Positions 32,986 to 43,100 of a stretch of DNA of 64,000 nucleotides are shown here, in pieces. The stretch's first letter is position 1, and every line of letters begins with the position of its first letter. The stretch is from Litsea cubeba (lineage: Eukaryota > Streptophyta > Magnoliopsida > Laurales > Lauraceae): assembly GCA_012931725.1 (NCBI GenBank), contig CM022947.1, positions 19,745,817-19,809,816 on the forward strand, in the 5' to 3' direction. The position numbers were made by a program, and so were the translations under genes. The notes under the pieces were generated by a model. It was not told where the DNA came from. It searched no databases and saw only the letters and a program-made list of their open reading frames with translations.

Positions 32986-35007
32986 TTACACGGTGCGATT
33001 TTTCCGTTCCACAACTCCATTTTGCTGTGGAGTTCTAGGGGCTGAATACTGTCTTTGAATGCCATGGTGCTCACAATAGTTAGTGAACTCTTCAGATGTG
33101 AATTCACCGCCTCCATAGTGCTGTAATTTGATGAATTTCTCTTTATCACCAGTCATATGGCTTGAACAACCACTATCCAGGACCCATGGTGCTGCCTTCT
33201 TTTGTGCATTGAATGCCATTTGCACAATGAGAGATTCTTTGGGACTTTCTGCACTTTGCTTTGCTCTCCAAGCCTTGACTAACTTGGGTTTCTTTTCAAC
33301 CTGAAATTTGTTAGCAATATGCAACCTACAATCCCTAGCCAAGTGTCCATAATTATAGCACTTATGGCACTCAATTTTGTGGCTACTTAAGATTGAAAAA
33401 GGGTTCCTAGTCACAAGTGAGCTGTATTTCACATAGAATTTGCAATCGTCTCTTTTATGTCCAAACATATTACAATGAAAGCAATAACTATAGAATTTGT
33501 ATCTTCTTTGTGGCTGGTTAATCTTCATTACCTTTCTAACAGGAATAGACTCCTTTCTAGGTTGAGTGGGCTTCATAGAGTTAGAAGGTGCAGTGACTTG
33601 CTTCACAAACTCTTTCTTTTCAGGAGGTGCAATCTTAGAGGATTCACCTTTCTCAAATCCTAGACCAAATCTGAAGTGGGCAGGTCTTTGAACTTTCAGT
33701 AGTTCATCGAGTTTCATAGTCCCTTCAATCGCTTGGAGCGCTTTGAGTTTTTTGCTATTTTCCAAATTTTCAGCCTTTGCTCTAGCGATCTCAGTTTCAA
33801 GTTTCATAGCCTCTTCCTTTTTGATACTTATTTGGTTTTCAAGGACTTCTACCATTCTTTTATATTCTTCTACTTGAGTTTTCAAAGCAATAATAGAACT
33901 TTCAGATTCATGGAGAAGTTTCAGATTTTTCTTACTTGATTTGCGTTCCATGCTAAGCTCCTCAAGTGCGGCTATGAGTTCCTCTTCAAGATTGACTTCA
34001 GCCTCCTCATCCTCTTCCGGATCTAGCTCTTCTTCTTCAACAGTGACCATGAAGAGAGCTTCGGTTGATTCATCATCGTCTGAAGTTTCAGACGTGCTGT
34101 CATCTTGTTGACATAGAAAGTTTTTAGCTTTGCCCCTTTTTCTGAAATTTCTCTTTCCTTTACTCTTTTCAGCATAAGAGTCATTATCATTGTCTTCTTT
34201 TAGCAGACACTTCGCAGCAAAGTGACCAACACCTCCACAATTGAAGCATTTAAAGGGTAGCTTCCCTTTGTACTTGCCATTGCTTCCTTTCTTCAACTTT
34301 CTAACAAATTGAGCCTCAAGCTCATCATCATCAGTATCAGAATCATGACCAGCAGTCTCTTTTGCCTTTTTCTGAACTTTGAAGGCCGCTTCTTTATCAG
34401 ATGAAGACGTCTTTCCTATGCGCATCTCATAGGCAGTTAGAGAACCATGTAATTCATCCATGAAAAATGCATTCAGATCTTTGGCTTCTTCGATGGCTGA
34501 GACTTTTGAATCAAACCGGGGAAGAAGAGATCTTAGAACCTTTTTGACGATGACCGGCTCTTTAATCTCCTCCCCTAGTCCACGAATGTCATTCGTGACT
34601 TCATTCACTCGTTGCATATACGATTCAACATTCTCGCTTTCCTCCATGCGAAGAGACTCGAATTGAGAGCGATGAGTTTGCAATTTGGCTTCTTTAATCT
34701 TCTCATCACCTTCATGTATGCTTTGCAACTTGTCCCAAATTTCCTTGGCTGTTTTGCATGCAATTACTTTGACAAGCTCGCTGTCCACAAGGCCACTAAA
34801 GAGTGCATTCTGCGCCTTGGAGTCGTTGTCTGCCAACTTCTTCGATGCAGTATCATTGGGTACGTTGGCAGCATTGTAACCGACTCTGACAGCCTCCCAA
34901 ACATCATCGCCAAGAGATTTGATGAAGGCTTACATCCTAATCTTCCAAAAAGAGTAATTAGAACCATCAAACAGAGGTGCTTTCATATTCCCTGTATTGG
35001 CTGCCAT
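32986..35007 (-). pseudogene. Copia Gag and protease start, joined to an integrase remnant
   Basis: The natural ATG is at 35007 and opens MAANTGNMKAPLFDGSNY. TAA at 34932-34930 (codon 26) cuts it, so the long open frame begins only at 34836. Features: a UBN2-type copia Gag, three CCHC knuckles (CFNCGGVGHFAAKC, CFHCNMFGHKRDDC, CHKCYNYGHLARDC), and the protease active site PWVLDSGCSSHMTGD. Soon after, the sequence jumps to the end of the integrase core (GGEFTSEEF, PQQNGVVERKNR). Most of protease, the integrase zinc finger and its first catalytic Asp are therefore deleted. The deletion keeps the frame. Confidence 0.9.
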
Positions 35008-35061
35008 GTGATTTGACAAGAGATCACCCTTAGCGTATTAAGCTTTTCAAGGGAACCTTAC

Positions 35062-35073
35062 GCTCTGATACCA
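35062..35073 (-). other. Primer binding site of the copia element (tRNA-iMet)
   Basis: The minus strand reads TGGTATCAGAGC two bases after the 5' LTR end, complementary to the 3' end of plant initiator tRNA-Met. This is standard for plant copia elements. Confidence 0.9.
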
Positions 35074-35075
35074 AT

Positions 35076-36257
35076 TATTAGATATCGCGATCACTGAGAG
35101 GGGGGGGGGGGGGGTGAATCAGTGATTTCTTAAAAACAGGTCCAAACTAACAACAAAAGCAAATCAAATCACACAATGACACCAAATTTAACGTGGTTCA
35201 CCGAAAGGCTACGTCCACGGTTCAAAGACTGTCCGAACACCAATCCGGGACAGATCTGAATCTTATTTAGTCGCAACAACGACAAAGAGCACCAACCCTT
35301 AGTTTCAGATAGCACCAACTATCTAGGAAGCACCTACTCCCTTGAGTTTCAGATAGCACCAACTATCTAGGAAGCACCGACTCCCTTTACAATTTATCTG
35401 CACCAACAGATAGGATCACCAAACCCCAGACACCAAGCACCAACTTGATGTTCTACAGAACAAGAATAGAAACCTTTTTCTATAGACCTTCCCCTCTACA
35501 ATCTCTCTCTCTCTCAATCCCTTACAAATTGAAATTAAAGCATAAATAGAGAGACACTTATCTTATGGACAAAATACCATCTTCAAGAGCACATCCTCGT
35601 CCACACTTGCTGTAGAAAGATGCAGCACAACAGCACACAGCAACAGCTTCTTCTTTCTCTCAAGAACTCTCTCAATTTTCTCTCTAAAACTCTTCTCTGT
35701 TCTTGTGTGTTTATGAACGACCCATACATGCCTTTTTATAGGTTATGTTAACCCTTAATTGTATTCAAAACAGGCTACAATTCGTTTAGAAAGAGTCCCA
35801 AACAAATTAGATAAGAGTGCTGAATTTTCGTGCAAGACTTCTGTTTCTGCGCAACTCTGGTTCCCGTGCTCGGTCGACATCCTTGCTTGCTCGGTCGACA
35901 TCATACACTGTCTGGAATCAGTCAATTATCGCGCTCGGTCGACATCCTGGGGTCCCGGTCGACCGAAGACACACTGTGTCACGAAAATAACTGAGAGGTG
36001 CTTGAATCTGTTTCTGCAGGTTTCTCTTTGCTCGGTCGACCGCATGGGGTGCTCGGTCGACCGAAGACTCTGCTTCAGGAATTTCTGAATTCCTGACTGT
36101 TTGAATTCTGATTCTTCTTTTCAGCTCTATCAACACCAGCCTTTTAACATCACGTTTGTGACAATGTGTTGACAAGAATTCCAACTCAAAACAATACTTT
36201 GAGATATTAATTCCTTCAATTCTTCAAAGACTACTCAAGTCATCTCAAATTCCAACA
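35076..36257 (-). repeat. 5' LTR of the nested copia
   Basis: Nearly identical to 29405-30577. Its inner terminus is TA instead of CA on the minus strand, and its G run is 15 long rather than 8. The R-region transcription start was not identified. Confidence 0.95.
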
Positions 36258-36262
36258 GATGC
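36258..36262. repeat. Target site duplication (right) of the nested copia, GATGC
   Basis: Second copy of GATGC. After it the interrupted A LTR resumes with ACGCCCCTACCCCC. Confidence 0.95.
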
Positions 36263-36356
36263 ACGCCCCTACCCCCCGGTTACGAAAGGGTCGGAACCAA
36301 ACGGACTCCCACGTCCGCCGACCTCGGTAGGAACCGAGCAGGAGCGCGGTCCATCA
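36263..36356 (+). repeat. 3' LTR of element A, right part
   Basis: Homologous to 12274-12367 and ending GCGGTCCATCA. It completes the LTR interrupted at 29404. Confidence 0.9.
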
Positions 36357-36424
36357 TATATATTTAATTTTTTAAGTAATTATGTATTGTACTTAATATA
36401 TAAGCAATAAGTGTTGCACGGTTG
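36357..36424. other. Spacer between A and B with right TSD of A
   Basis: It opens with TATAT (36357-36361, target duplication of A). The remaining AT-rich bases are the only DNA between the two 3' LTRs. The last five (GGTTG) would be the target duplication of B, whose partner is lost beyond the gap. Confidence 0.7.
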
Positions 36425-38982
36425 TGATGGACCGCACTCCTGCTCGGTTCTACCGAGGTCAGCGGACGTGGGAGTCCGTTGGGTCCGACCCATTCGTAAC
36501 CGGGGGGCAGAGGTGCGCATCAACATTTTTGTTGTGTGGGTGTGCCAGATTTTCTATTTTACTTGGAATTGCAAGTGGTGATCCGGAGATCAACCTTCGC
36601 AAGTAAAAAGGAAATCAACTTCTTTCAAGTTTTCCATTGCACATATATTTAAGAAAAGAGACATTTTTCTTGGTTTGCCGTGAAAGGCGATTTTTTGGCA
36701 TTTATAGCCGATTTTGGCGTTTATAGCTTGTTTCTGGCGTTTATAGCCGATTTCGGCGTTTATAGCAATAATGAAAGACAAGAGTTGTGGTTTTTGTCTC
36801 TTTTGAAAAAAATACAAACTACAATGAAAAGCAAGAAAAGGAGGATCTAACTTCTCAGGAGATTGTGGGGGACCCGTTCAGATTGACGGTCGCAAGCCAT
36901 ATGTGGGCTTCGCCATCATCCATGCAGATGAGAACAGAGGATGCTATTGATTCGCTTGGCTTGGCTATAACCTCAGATTTTTAGAGGACAAAGACCAAAA
37001 GGAGGTCCTATGTCCAATAAAAAACCGAGTAGACGGGCTGAAAAGCCACATCTAAGCCATTGGAGGCAGAAGGAGAAGGCAAGGACCTTGGGGAGGGGGG
37101 GTACCCCCAAGGGACTTTTGTCACCTTGTAGCGGTGGTCGGTGTAGGATTTCCGCAGAGTTTTCTCTCTTTTTCTTCTCTGAATTTCTGTGCTTTGTCTG
37201 TGTCTCTGTCTGTGATTTTCTCCGATCTTTTACTTCTTGGAGAGCTCTCCTATTTATAGGCTTTTAGGTAGCCATTTAGGAGGGTTTATGGGCTTTTATT
37301 GTCATTAAGCCGCATAATGGGAGGAGTTATAGGATTTAAATCTTTATTTTGTAACTCCTTTTTCTTGGCTTCTGATTGGCCGGAGGAGATTGAAGGCATT
37401 TAATCGCCTTTAATCGCCATGATGGGACGAGTTTCATGGTTGAATGCCATGAATCTCTTGACTTGTAACTCTCGGATGCTTGCTTCTGATTGGTCCATCC
37501 AAAGAAATGGATTAATGACTGTAATAAAGCTAGTCAATTAATTGCATTAAGTGGTCGCCGAGCAGTTGAAGAGTCGCGGGCCGTGCCGCGTCTTTTGGGA
37601 TTCTTCTGGTAATGATCATCGATGGATCTTCATGCAGATCGACATCGGATGACCATGTGACTTCAGGTGTTGGTTGCCAACATCGGGTTAGTGCCATCTG
37701 TCTTGTCGATTTCTCGATCGGTCGGGTAGAAAGCACACTTTTTTTGGTTGACCGGGTGGCGATCAATGTTGTTTTCGATACTTTTGATGATTGACCCGTG
37801 TTTTTGACGGATGTCAGAGGATTTTGTGTCTCAAAAGTATGAGTTTTGGAAACTACCAGAGGCTGGACGCTTCGAATCGCGAAAAAAACGGCGAAAACCG
37901 GGGTTTCCGGGGCCTTCCCGGCGATCCCGGGCTCCAAGGTCGCAGGGGTCTGCGATCCTGGGGGGGTTTTCCCCCTTTTTGTCCCGTTTTGTGTCCGTTT
38001 TTGGTGTTTTTCGATTCTTTTTTCTTCTGTGTTTTTCCTTGATATTTTGACCATTTATTGGCTTGATTTCCCTGTAGGAAACTTGATAAGAATCCTTGCA
38101 TTTTGGTTTGCAAAGTTTCTAATTTCCTGAGAAAGCCGAAGACTTTGTCGCGTAGAGCTGCCGATTTTCTATCAGAAGCTGAAACTGGGTCAAACGATGT
38201 CGGAATGACCTGAAATTTGGTGTGAAGCCTCCTGAGTAATAAATAAGACCAACCATAGGCTTTTGTTTGAGTTTTGAAGCCGTTTGGGGTCCTATCGCTA
38301 GTAGACTCGCTTTTGTCGCGATGAAGATGTCGCGGTTTGATGTGCGGTCAACCGATGTCCGATTAACTTGAAATTTGACAGGGAACCCATTGGAGTCATT
38401 TTAAGATGATCCATAGGCTCTGTCTTGGAAACCATGGTCCCGGAGAGCTGTGCCGCCGAGAGGCCTGATTTGGCTTCCGAGCGTCAAACTATGGTCAAAT
38501 GTTGTCGAAATGACCTGAAATTTGACGTGCAGCCCCTTGTAAGCATTTTGAAGCCGTCCATGTGCTCTATCTGATGAGTGATGGCCTCGGCGGTTCTTAC
38601 TGCCGAGAGGCTTGATTTAGCTGTTTGAGGGTTGATGTAGGGTCAAACGTTGTTGGTTTGACTCGGAACTTGACGTGGAGCCTTTTGGATGTATTTTGAG
38701 ACCATCCATCGGCTCTGATCGAAGATTTGGTGTCTCCGATGCTTTCGCCGCCGAGAGCTCCTTTTCGGCTGTCGGAGAAGCGAAGTTAGGCCAAATGATT
38801 TTGAAATGGCCCGAAACTTCTTGTGTACTCCTCTTTTGGCTGTCTTGAAGGATCTTGCAGTTTTTGTTTGATTCTGATAAGATTTGATTTTTTGAAAGTA
38901 GCCTTGCCTATTTATGGCAGGTTGCGACTTCATGTAGTTCTTTGGATCTTGAAGAGGCAAAGTGACATTTTTGGTGTCAACA
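36425..38982 (-). repeat. 3' LTR of element B
   Basis: On the minus strand it runs from TGTTGACACC (38982) to CCATCA (36425), matching the A LTRs throughout with many substitutions and small indels. The TATA box (near 37252) and the GGCGTTTATAGCC minisatellite (36695-36768) are conserved. Confidence 0.9.
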
Positions 38983-38995
38983 AATGCCCCCTCGA
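38983..38995 (-). other. Polypurine tract of element B
   Basis: The minus strand reads CGAGGGGGCATT directly before the 3' LTR, as in A. Confidence 0.7.
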
Positions 38996-39209
38996 TGTAC
39001 AGCGACAAGTTGCTTAACTTTTGTAGTCGATGTGCCTCGAAGAGATTTTTGAAGGAGAGCCTGTGACTTGACCAAGAGTCTTTGAGCAGTCTTTCTTTTT
39101 GGTATTTGTAGCCTTTTGAGCTTCCAGGGGAATTTTATGGTAGTGAAAGGGATCACGTACCATCTCGAGGCAAAGTTTTGAAGATGACATCAGGGATGTG
39201 GATTTGGGT

Positions 39210-39440
39210 TTTGACCTTGTGACCTAACAGGCTATATGTGGCAGGTTAGGGGGTCGGGTTTGGCTTTGACCGTGTGACCCAACAAGCTATATGTGGAATG
39301 TTGGGGGATCAATTTTGGTTTTGATCTTGTGACCTAACAGGCTATATGTGGCAAGTTAGGGGATCAGGTTTTGGTTTTTGGTTTTGGTCTTGTGACCTAA
39401 CAAGCTGTATGTGGCAAGTTAGGGGACCAGGATTTGGTTT
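39210..39440 (+). repeat. Four ~62-bp repeats upstream of the PMD gene (B)
   Basis: Direct copies with TGTGACCTAACAGGCTATAT, GTGGCAAGTTAGGGG and TTTTGG. They are the inverted counterpart of 26455-26695. Confidence 0.85.
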
Positions 39441-39734
39441 GATTTTTGTGGAATGTCAATTTCAAGATTTTGGCTCAATTTGGTATATGAGGCTGGATGG
39501 TTTGATTTTTGGAAGCTCATGGGGCTTGGAATTCTCTTTTGTATGGTCGAATCAACTCAGAAGAGGCATGGAACCATTTTTGTATACTCTTGCGGTAAGA
39601 GGGATTTCTCTTTGACTAAAAGCCCAATTTTTTTTTTTGTGTGCCTAGGTGGTCAAACCTGGCTCATGTGGGCTAACCCATGGGACCTTAAGCTTTTGAA
39701 ATGGCTTAGATCTCATATGGTGTCATTTTTGTAA

Positions 39735-39990
39735 AGAATATCCAAAAATATCTCGTTTGGATAGAGAATATCTAAGAATATCTTTACTTGGAGAGAATCT
39801 CTCATGTTCCCTTTATTTTGGGATGGGATATCTCAAGATATCTTTCTTTTGGGAAAGAATCTTTCATTGATCCTATCTTTTAGGAGAAAATCTCTCATTG
39901 ATTTCTTTTTGGGAGAGAATCCCTCAAGATATCTTTCTTTTGGGAAAGAATCCTTCTATTCTCTTTCTTTTGGTAAGGTTACTAATTAGT
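39735..39990 (+). repeat. Degenerate repeats directly upstream of the PMD TATA box (B)
   Basis: Units of ~40 bp alternating AAGATATCTTTCTTTTGGGA, AAGAATCTTTC and GAGAGAATCTCTC. They end 45 bp before the TATA motif, so they occupy the proximal promoter. Confidence 0.7.
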
Positions 39991-40034
39991 AACACTTACC
40001 TCTTTCTTCTTTCCTTCTTTGGTTTGCTCTCTTC

Positions 40035-40041
40035 TATAAAA
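40035..40041 (+). promoter_or_regulatory. TATA box of the antisense PMD gene (copy B)
   Basis: TATAAAA within CTTCTATAAAAGCAAGG lies 126 bp upstream of the ATG at 40161 and is followed by a leader of ordinary composition. It indicates transcription independent of, and opposite to, the retrotransposon LTR. Confidence 0.65.
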
Positions 40042-40160
40042 GCAAGGATGAGGTTGGATCTCTTGCTCTTATTACTTTCTTTTGCAATAATCTCAAGAGA
40101 GCTTCAAGACCAAGAGTTCTTCTTCTTCAAGATCTTCAAGACTTTTATTCTTTTCCATCA

Positions 40161-43100
40161 ATGGCTTCAAGTAAGTTCCCTTTTTCAAGAAAACCCCATT
40201 GTAGGAAAAAAAAAAGGTTCTTTCTTGTTTTTTTTTTTTTTCTTTTCTTCTTCTCTTTTTTTTTCACATGTTTTTTTTTTTGCTTTCTTTTATTCTTTCT
40301 TTTTTTTTTCATGTTTTGTTTTTTTTTTTGTTTGTGGGCCGTACGGACAGATCCGTACGGCCACGTGGCTTGTGGGCCATCCCTTTTTTTTTCTCTTTTT
40401 TTTTTGAGAAAGTTTCTTTTCTTTTCTTTTTTTTTTATTTTCTTTTGCTCATCATGATAATGCCCCTTTTTTGGCAAACCTAGATGTTCATGCATGCATT
40501 CAATTGTAAATTAAATTTGTAGCATGATGTGATAGCATACCTGAAAGTTTTCGCAAATTTGGGAATTTGGAGCTCGCAGCGATGTTGAGCCCTTCCTGGT
40601 TTTGCGGAGACTTTGAGGTTTCGAAAGTTTGGAGTTCGGAGCTCGCAGTGATGTTGAGCCCATCTTCAAGCTTTCTATTTCTTTCGGGATAGTTCATTTT
40701 CTTCGGAATTGCCCCGTCATCATGTCAAAATTTCGCTAGATTTTTTTTTTTAGCGAGATTCTGTCATTTTGATGTTTGATCTTTTTCTTTTCCATCCTTT
40801 GCAGGTGTTCCTCCAGAACGAACAAGGGTAAAGAGCCTGCTACAAGCGTACCTCGTCGATCTTCTAGAACTTCTAATCCGGCCGTTCAGCAGGCCTTTGA
40901 GAAGGTCCAGTATGTTGAGAGAAATCTGGAAGAGTGCGACTCCCTCAACAGAGATGAGATGAGGCAGCGACTGATCACTCTCAAGGGAGAGGAATTCTAT
41001 AAGATCATGGTAAGCAGTCGTCCATGGGTGATGGAAGATCAGAGCGTTTTACCCAAGCCTACCTTCTTCTTTGGTGATGCCGTCCCTGATGACATGACAT
41101 ACCAGAGGAGAGGTTTTCAGTTCTCTTTCACAACAAATGGTGAGAAGAAGACTTTTGCTACCCGGTCGACGTTTGATCGCACCATCTCGATCATGAGCCT
41201 TGCCCCCACGTGCTCTAAGAGGGAAGATCCTCCAAGCTGGGTGAGAAGGACAAATGTAATCAAGACCGGGGTTTTTGTTGGCGGTTCTCCTAGATATACG
41301 GAGAGGTCGCCTGTTGACATGGACCTGTTGATGCCATCCAGCGGCTACCAGGGTTCTGATTATCTGTCGGTCGATTTGAGACCGGTGGGCCTTGGTATTT
41401 TTAGCGGTGGCGGCAGTAATTGGATCAAGCCTTTTCGACTCTATGGCCGTTTCAATGCTGACTCCGAGTGGAAGTCGTGGACTGATCGCGTCCTGCTGAT
41501 TGGTGGCGCCGTTTTGAAGGAAGCCAGGATTTTTGATGCGGTCCGTGCCTTTAGGAAGACCGTGATCTTTTCCGACGAGGCCTTCATGGCTATGCTGGAA
41601 TCATTCCTCCCACAAACCAATACCTTCGTTGTGACGAATGGCGAGATTGGTTTTTCTTTGAAGGAGCTGAGCGCCATTACTGGATTGCCCATCCTCGGCA
41701 AACTCTATGAGGAGTTTATGCCGATTGACAGCGTCCTTGAGGGGCAGTCTGAGGAGTTCAAGCTTCTGTACTTTCAACTCGTCGCCTTCTATGATTTTTT
41801 GAAGGAGAAAGAAGGTTTGAAAGTTAGATCCAGCAGTTGGAAGAGTTCTAACTCTTCATTCCCCAACTTTTTTGATAGCAGGGAGTCTTCTGATAGCGTG
41901 ACCCAAGAAGCCGGAGCTCAGGATCCAAGTTCAAAGAAGATCTTGGCCATGCAAGAAGAGTTGAGAGATTTCTGTGCAAGTACAAATGCCATATGTGCTG
42001 ACATTGCACTGCGGAGAGATCTCGCTGTTTACCTCACTTATTGGCTTGGTGAGGCTATTTTTGCTGGAGGGGATGGAACGCACATCAGGCCGCATTGTAT
42101 TTTTTCGGCTTGTCAGATGGCGTTTGGAGAGCAGCTTGCTTTGGTGCCTGCTCTTTACTCCTACCTGTGTACCGAACTGCAGGCTGCTGCTTTTTTGGTT
42201 CGGCTTGGGCTTCCCATGAATAGGGTATTTTCAGCCCACATCTTTTATTCGTGGTACGTGTACTACTGTCCTGGCTTCCACCGGCTGGGTGCTGCACAGG
42301 ATGATGATCCTCTGATGACTCGACTGGCTAAGGGCAAAGCCGTGTCCGAATCACTTTTGTTTGCCCGCATGAGGATCCGACGGTTCAGGGACGTCGAGAT
42401 GGGGCAGTCTTCAGTGAAGCTTTCTCCGGAGTTGCGGAAGAAGGCTTTTGATTTTGGTGCCTCCCGAGACTCTACCAGGGCGGGGTCGGGAAGGCATTAT
42501 TCCTTGACGAATGCAGAGAGAGAGTGGCTTTTCAGCATACATGTTGGCACGATGGTGTACCGTAGACATCTTTTCGTCGACATCCAGCCGTATGTACCCT
42601 CTCGCTTTGCTTTGCAGCTGGGCTTTTCTCAAGGGGTTGTGGGAGCGCCTTCAAGCATGGTGAAGCGCTTTGGAGGTTTACACGATGGGAGAAATGCATG
42701 GGCTTTCTATAGTGCTGAAGATACTACAGCCATGATTTCTTATCCTGTGTTGCTGACTTCCCGGACTGCCGGCTTTTCGAAGTGGTTCGCGGAGAGCTTT
42801 TTGGCATATCGGGGGCTTTCCAAGAAGGAGCTTGATGTGAAGCTGGCATCTGGAAAGGGCCTTAGAAAGTCGGATGGCGTCCGGCGAGAGGAAGTTTGGG
42901 CCTTCCTTTCTGGAGAGAAGCACAAGATAGGCTTTCTCGGTGACCAGGGCATCATTGGTTCTGAAGCTGTTCGAGAAATACCTGATGAGGCTTTAGAGCA
43001 GCTAGAATAGGAGGAAGCCAAACTTGGTGCTTGGATGCAAGCGGCACAGAGGCAAGCTTCCGTGGAGTCTACTGGCAAGAGTAGACCATCCAGTGAGGAG

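Larger units (their letters stand above)
29405..36257 (-). mobile_element. Nested Ty1/copia retrotransposon (Sirevirus-like?)
   Basis: 6853 bp, minus strand, inserted in the 3' LTR of A. LTRs are 1173 and 1182 bp. They differ by about five substitutions plus length change in a G run (8 versus 15) and a CT run (2 bp), so the insertion is recent. The primer site is TGGTATCAGAGC (tRNA-iMet) and the polypurine tract is AAAGGGGGAGAT. Domain order Gag, PR, INT, RT, RNase H is copia-type. Coding is broken by an early stop in gag, a deletion spanning most of PR and INT, a second stop and a frameshift in RT. LTR palindromes and the RKSTSGGAFYLG block suggest Sirevirus-like affinity, unproven. Confidence 0.95.
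9788..36356 (+). mobile_element. Element A: giant Tat/Ogre-like Ty3/gypsy LTR retrotransposon, deleted in pol
   Basis: Bounded by TG...CA LTRs (9788-12367 and 26908-36356, the latter split by a copia element) and by TATAT duplications. Without the nested copia it is about 19.7 kb. Order: LTR, primer-site candidate, repeat-rich leader, ORF1, gag, protease, integrase tail, tandem arrays, antisense PMD gene, polypurine tract, LTR. A separate ORF1 before gag, large size, tandem repeats between pol and the 3' LTR, and an antisense extra gene are established traits of the Tat/Ogre lineage. RT, RNase H and most of integrase are missing, so the copy cannot be autonomous. Element B at 36425-55735 is a related, fuller copy. 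Lineage assignment is by inspection, not by phylogeny. Confidence 0.9.

Noticed and set aside
29405..36257. An endogenous pararetrovirus
   Set aside because: The LTRs, tRNA-iMet primer site and PR-INT-RT-RNase H order with integrase make it a copia retrotransposon.
36357..36361. TATAT as a chance match rather than a TSD
   Set aside because: It is low in complexity, but it abuts both LTR termini exactly and has the right length, so I kept it with moderate confidence.
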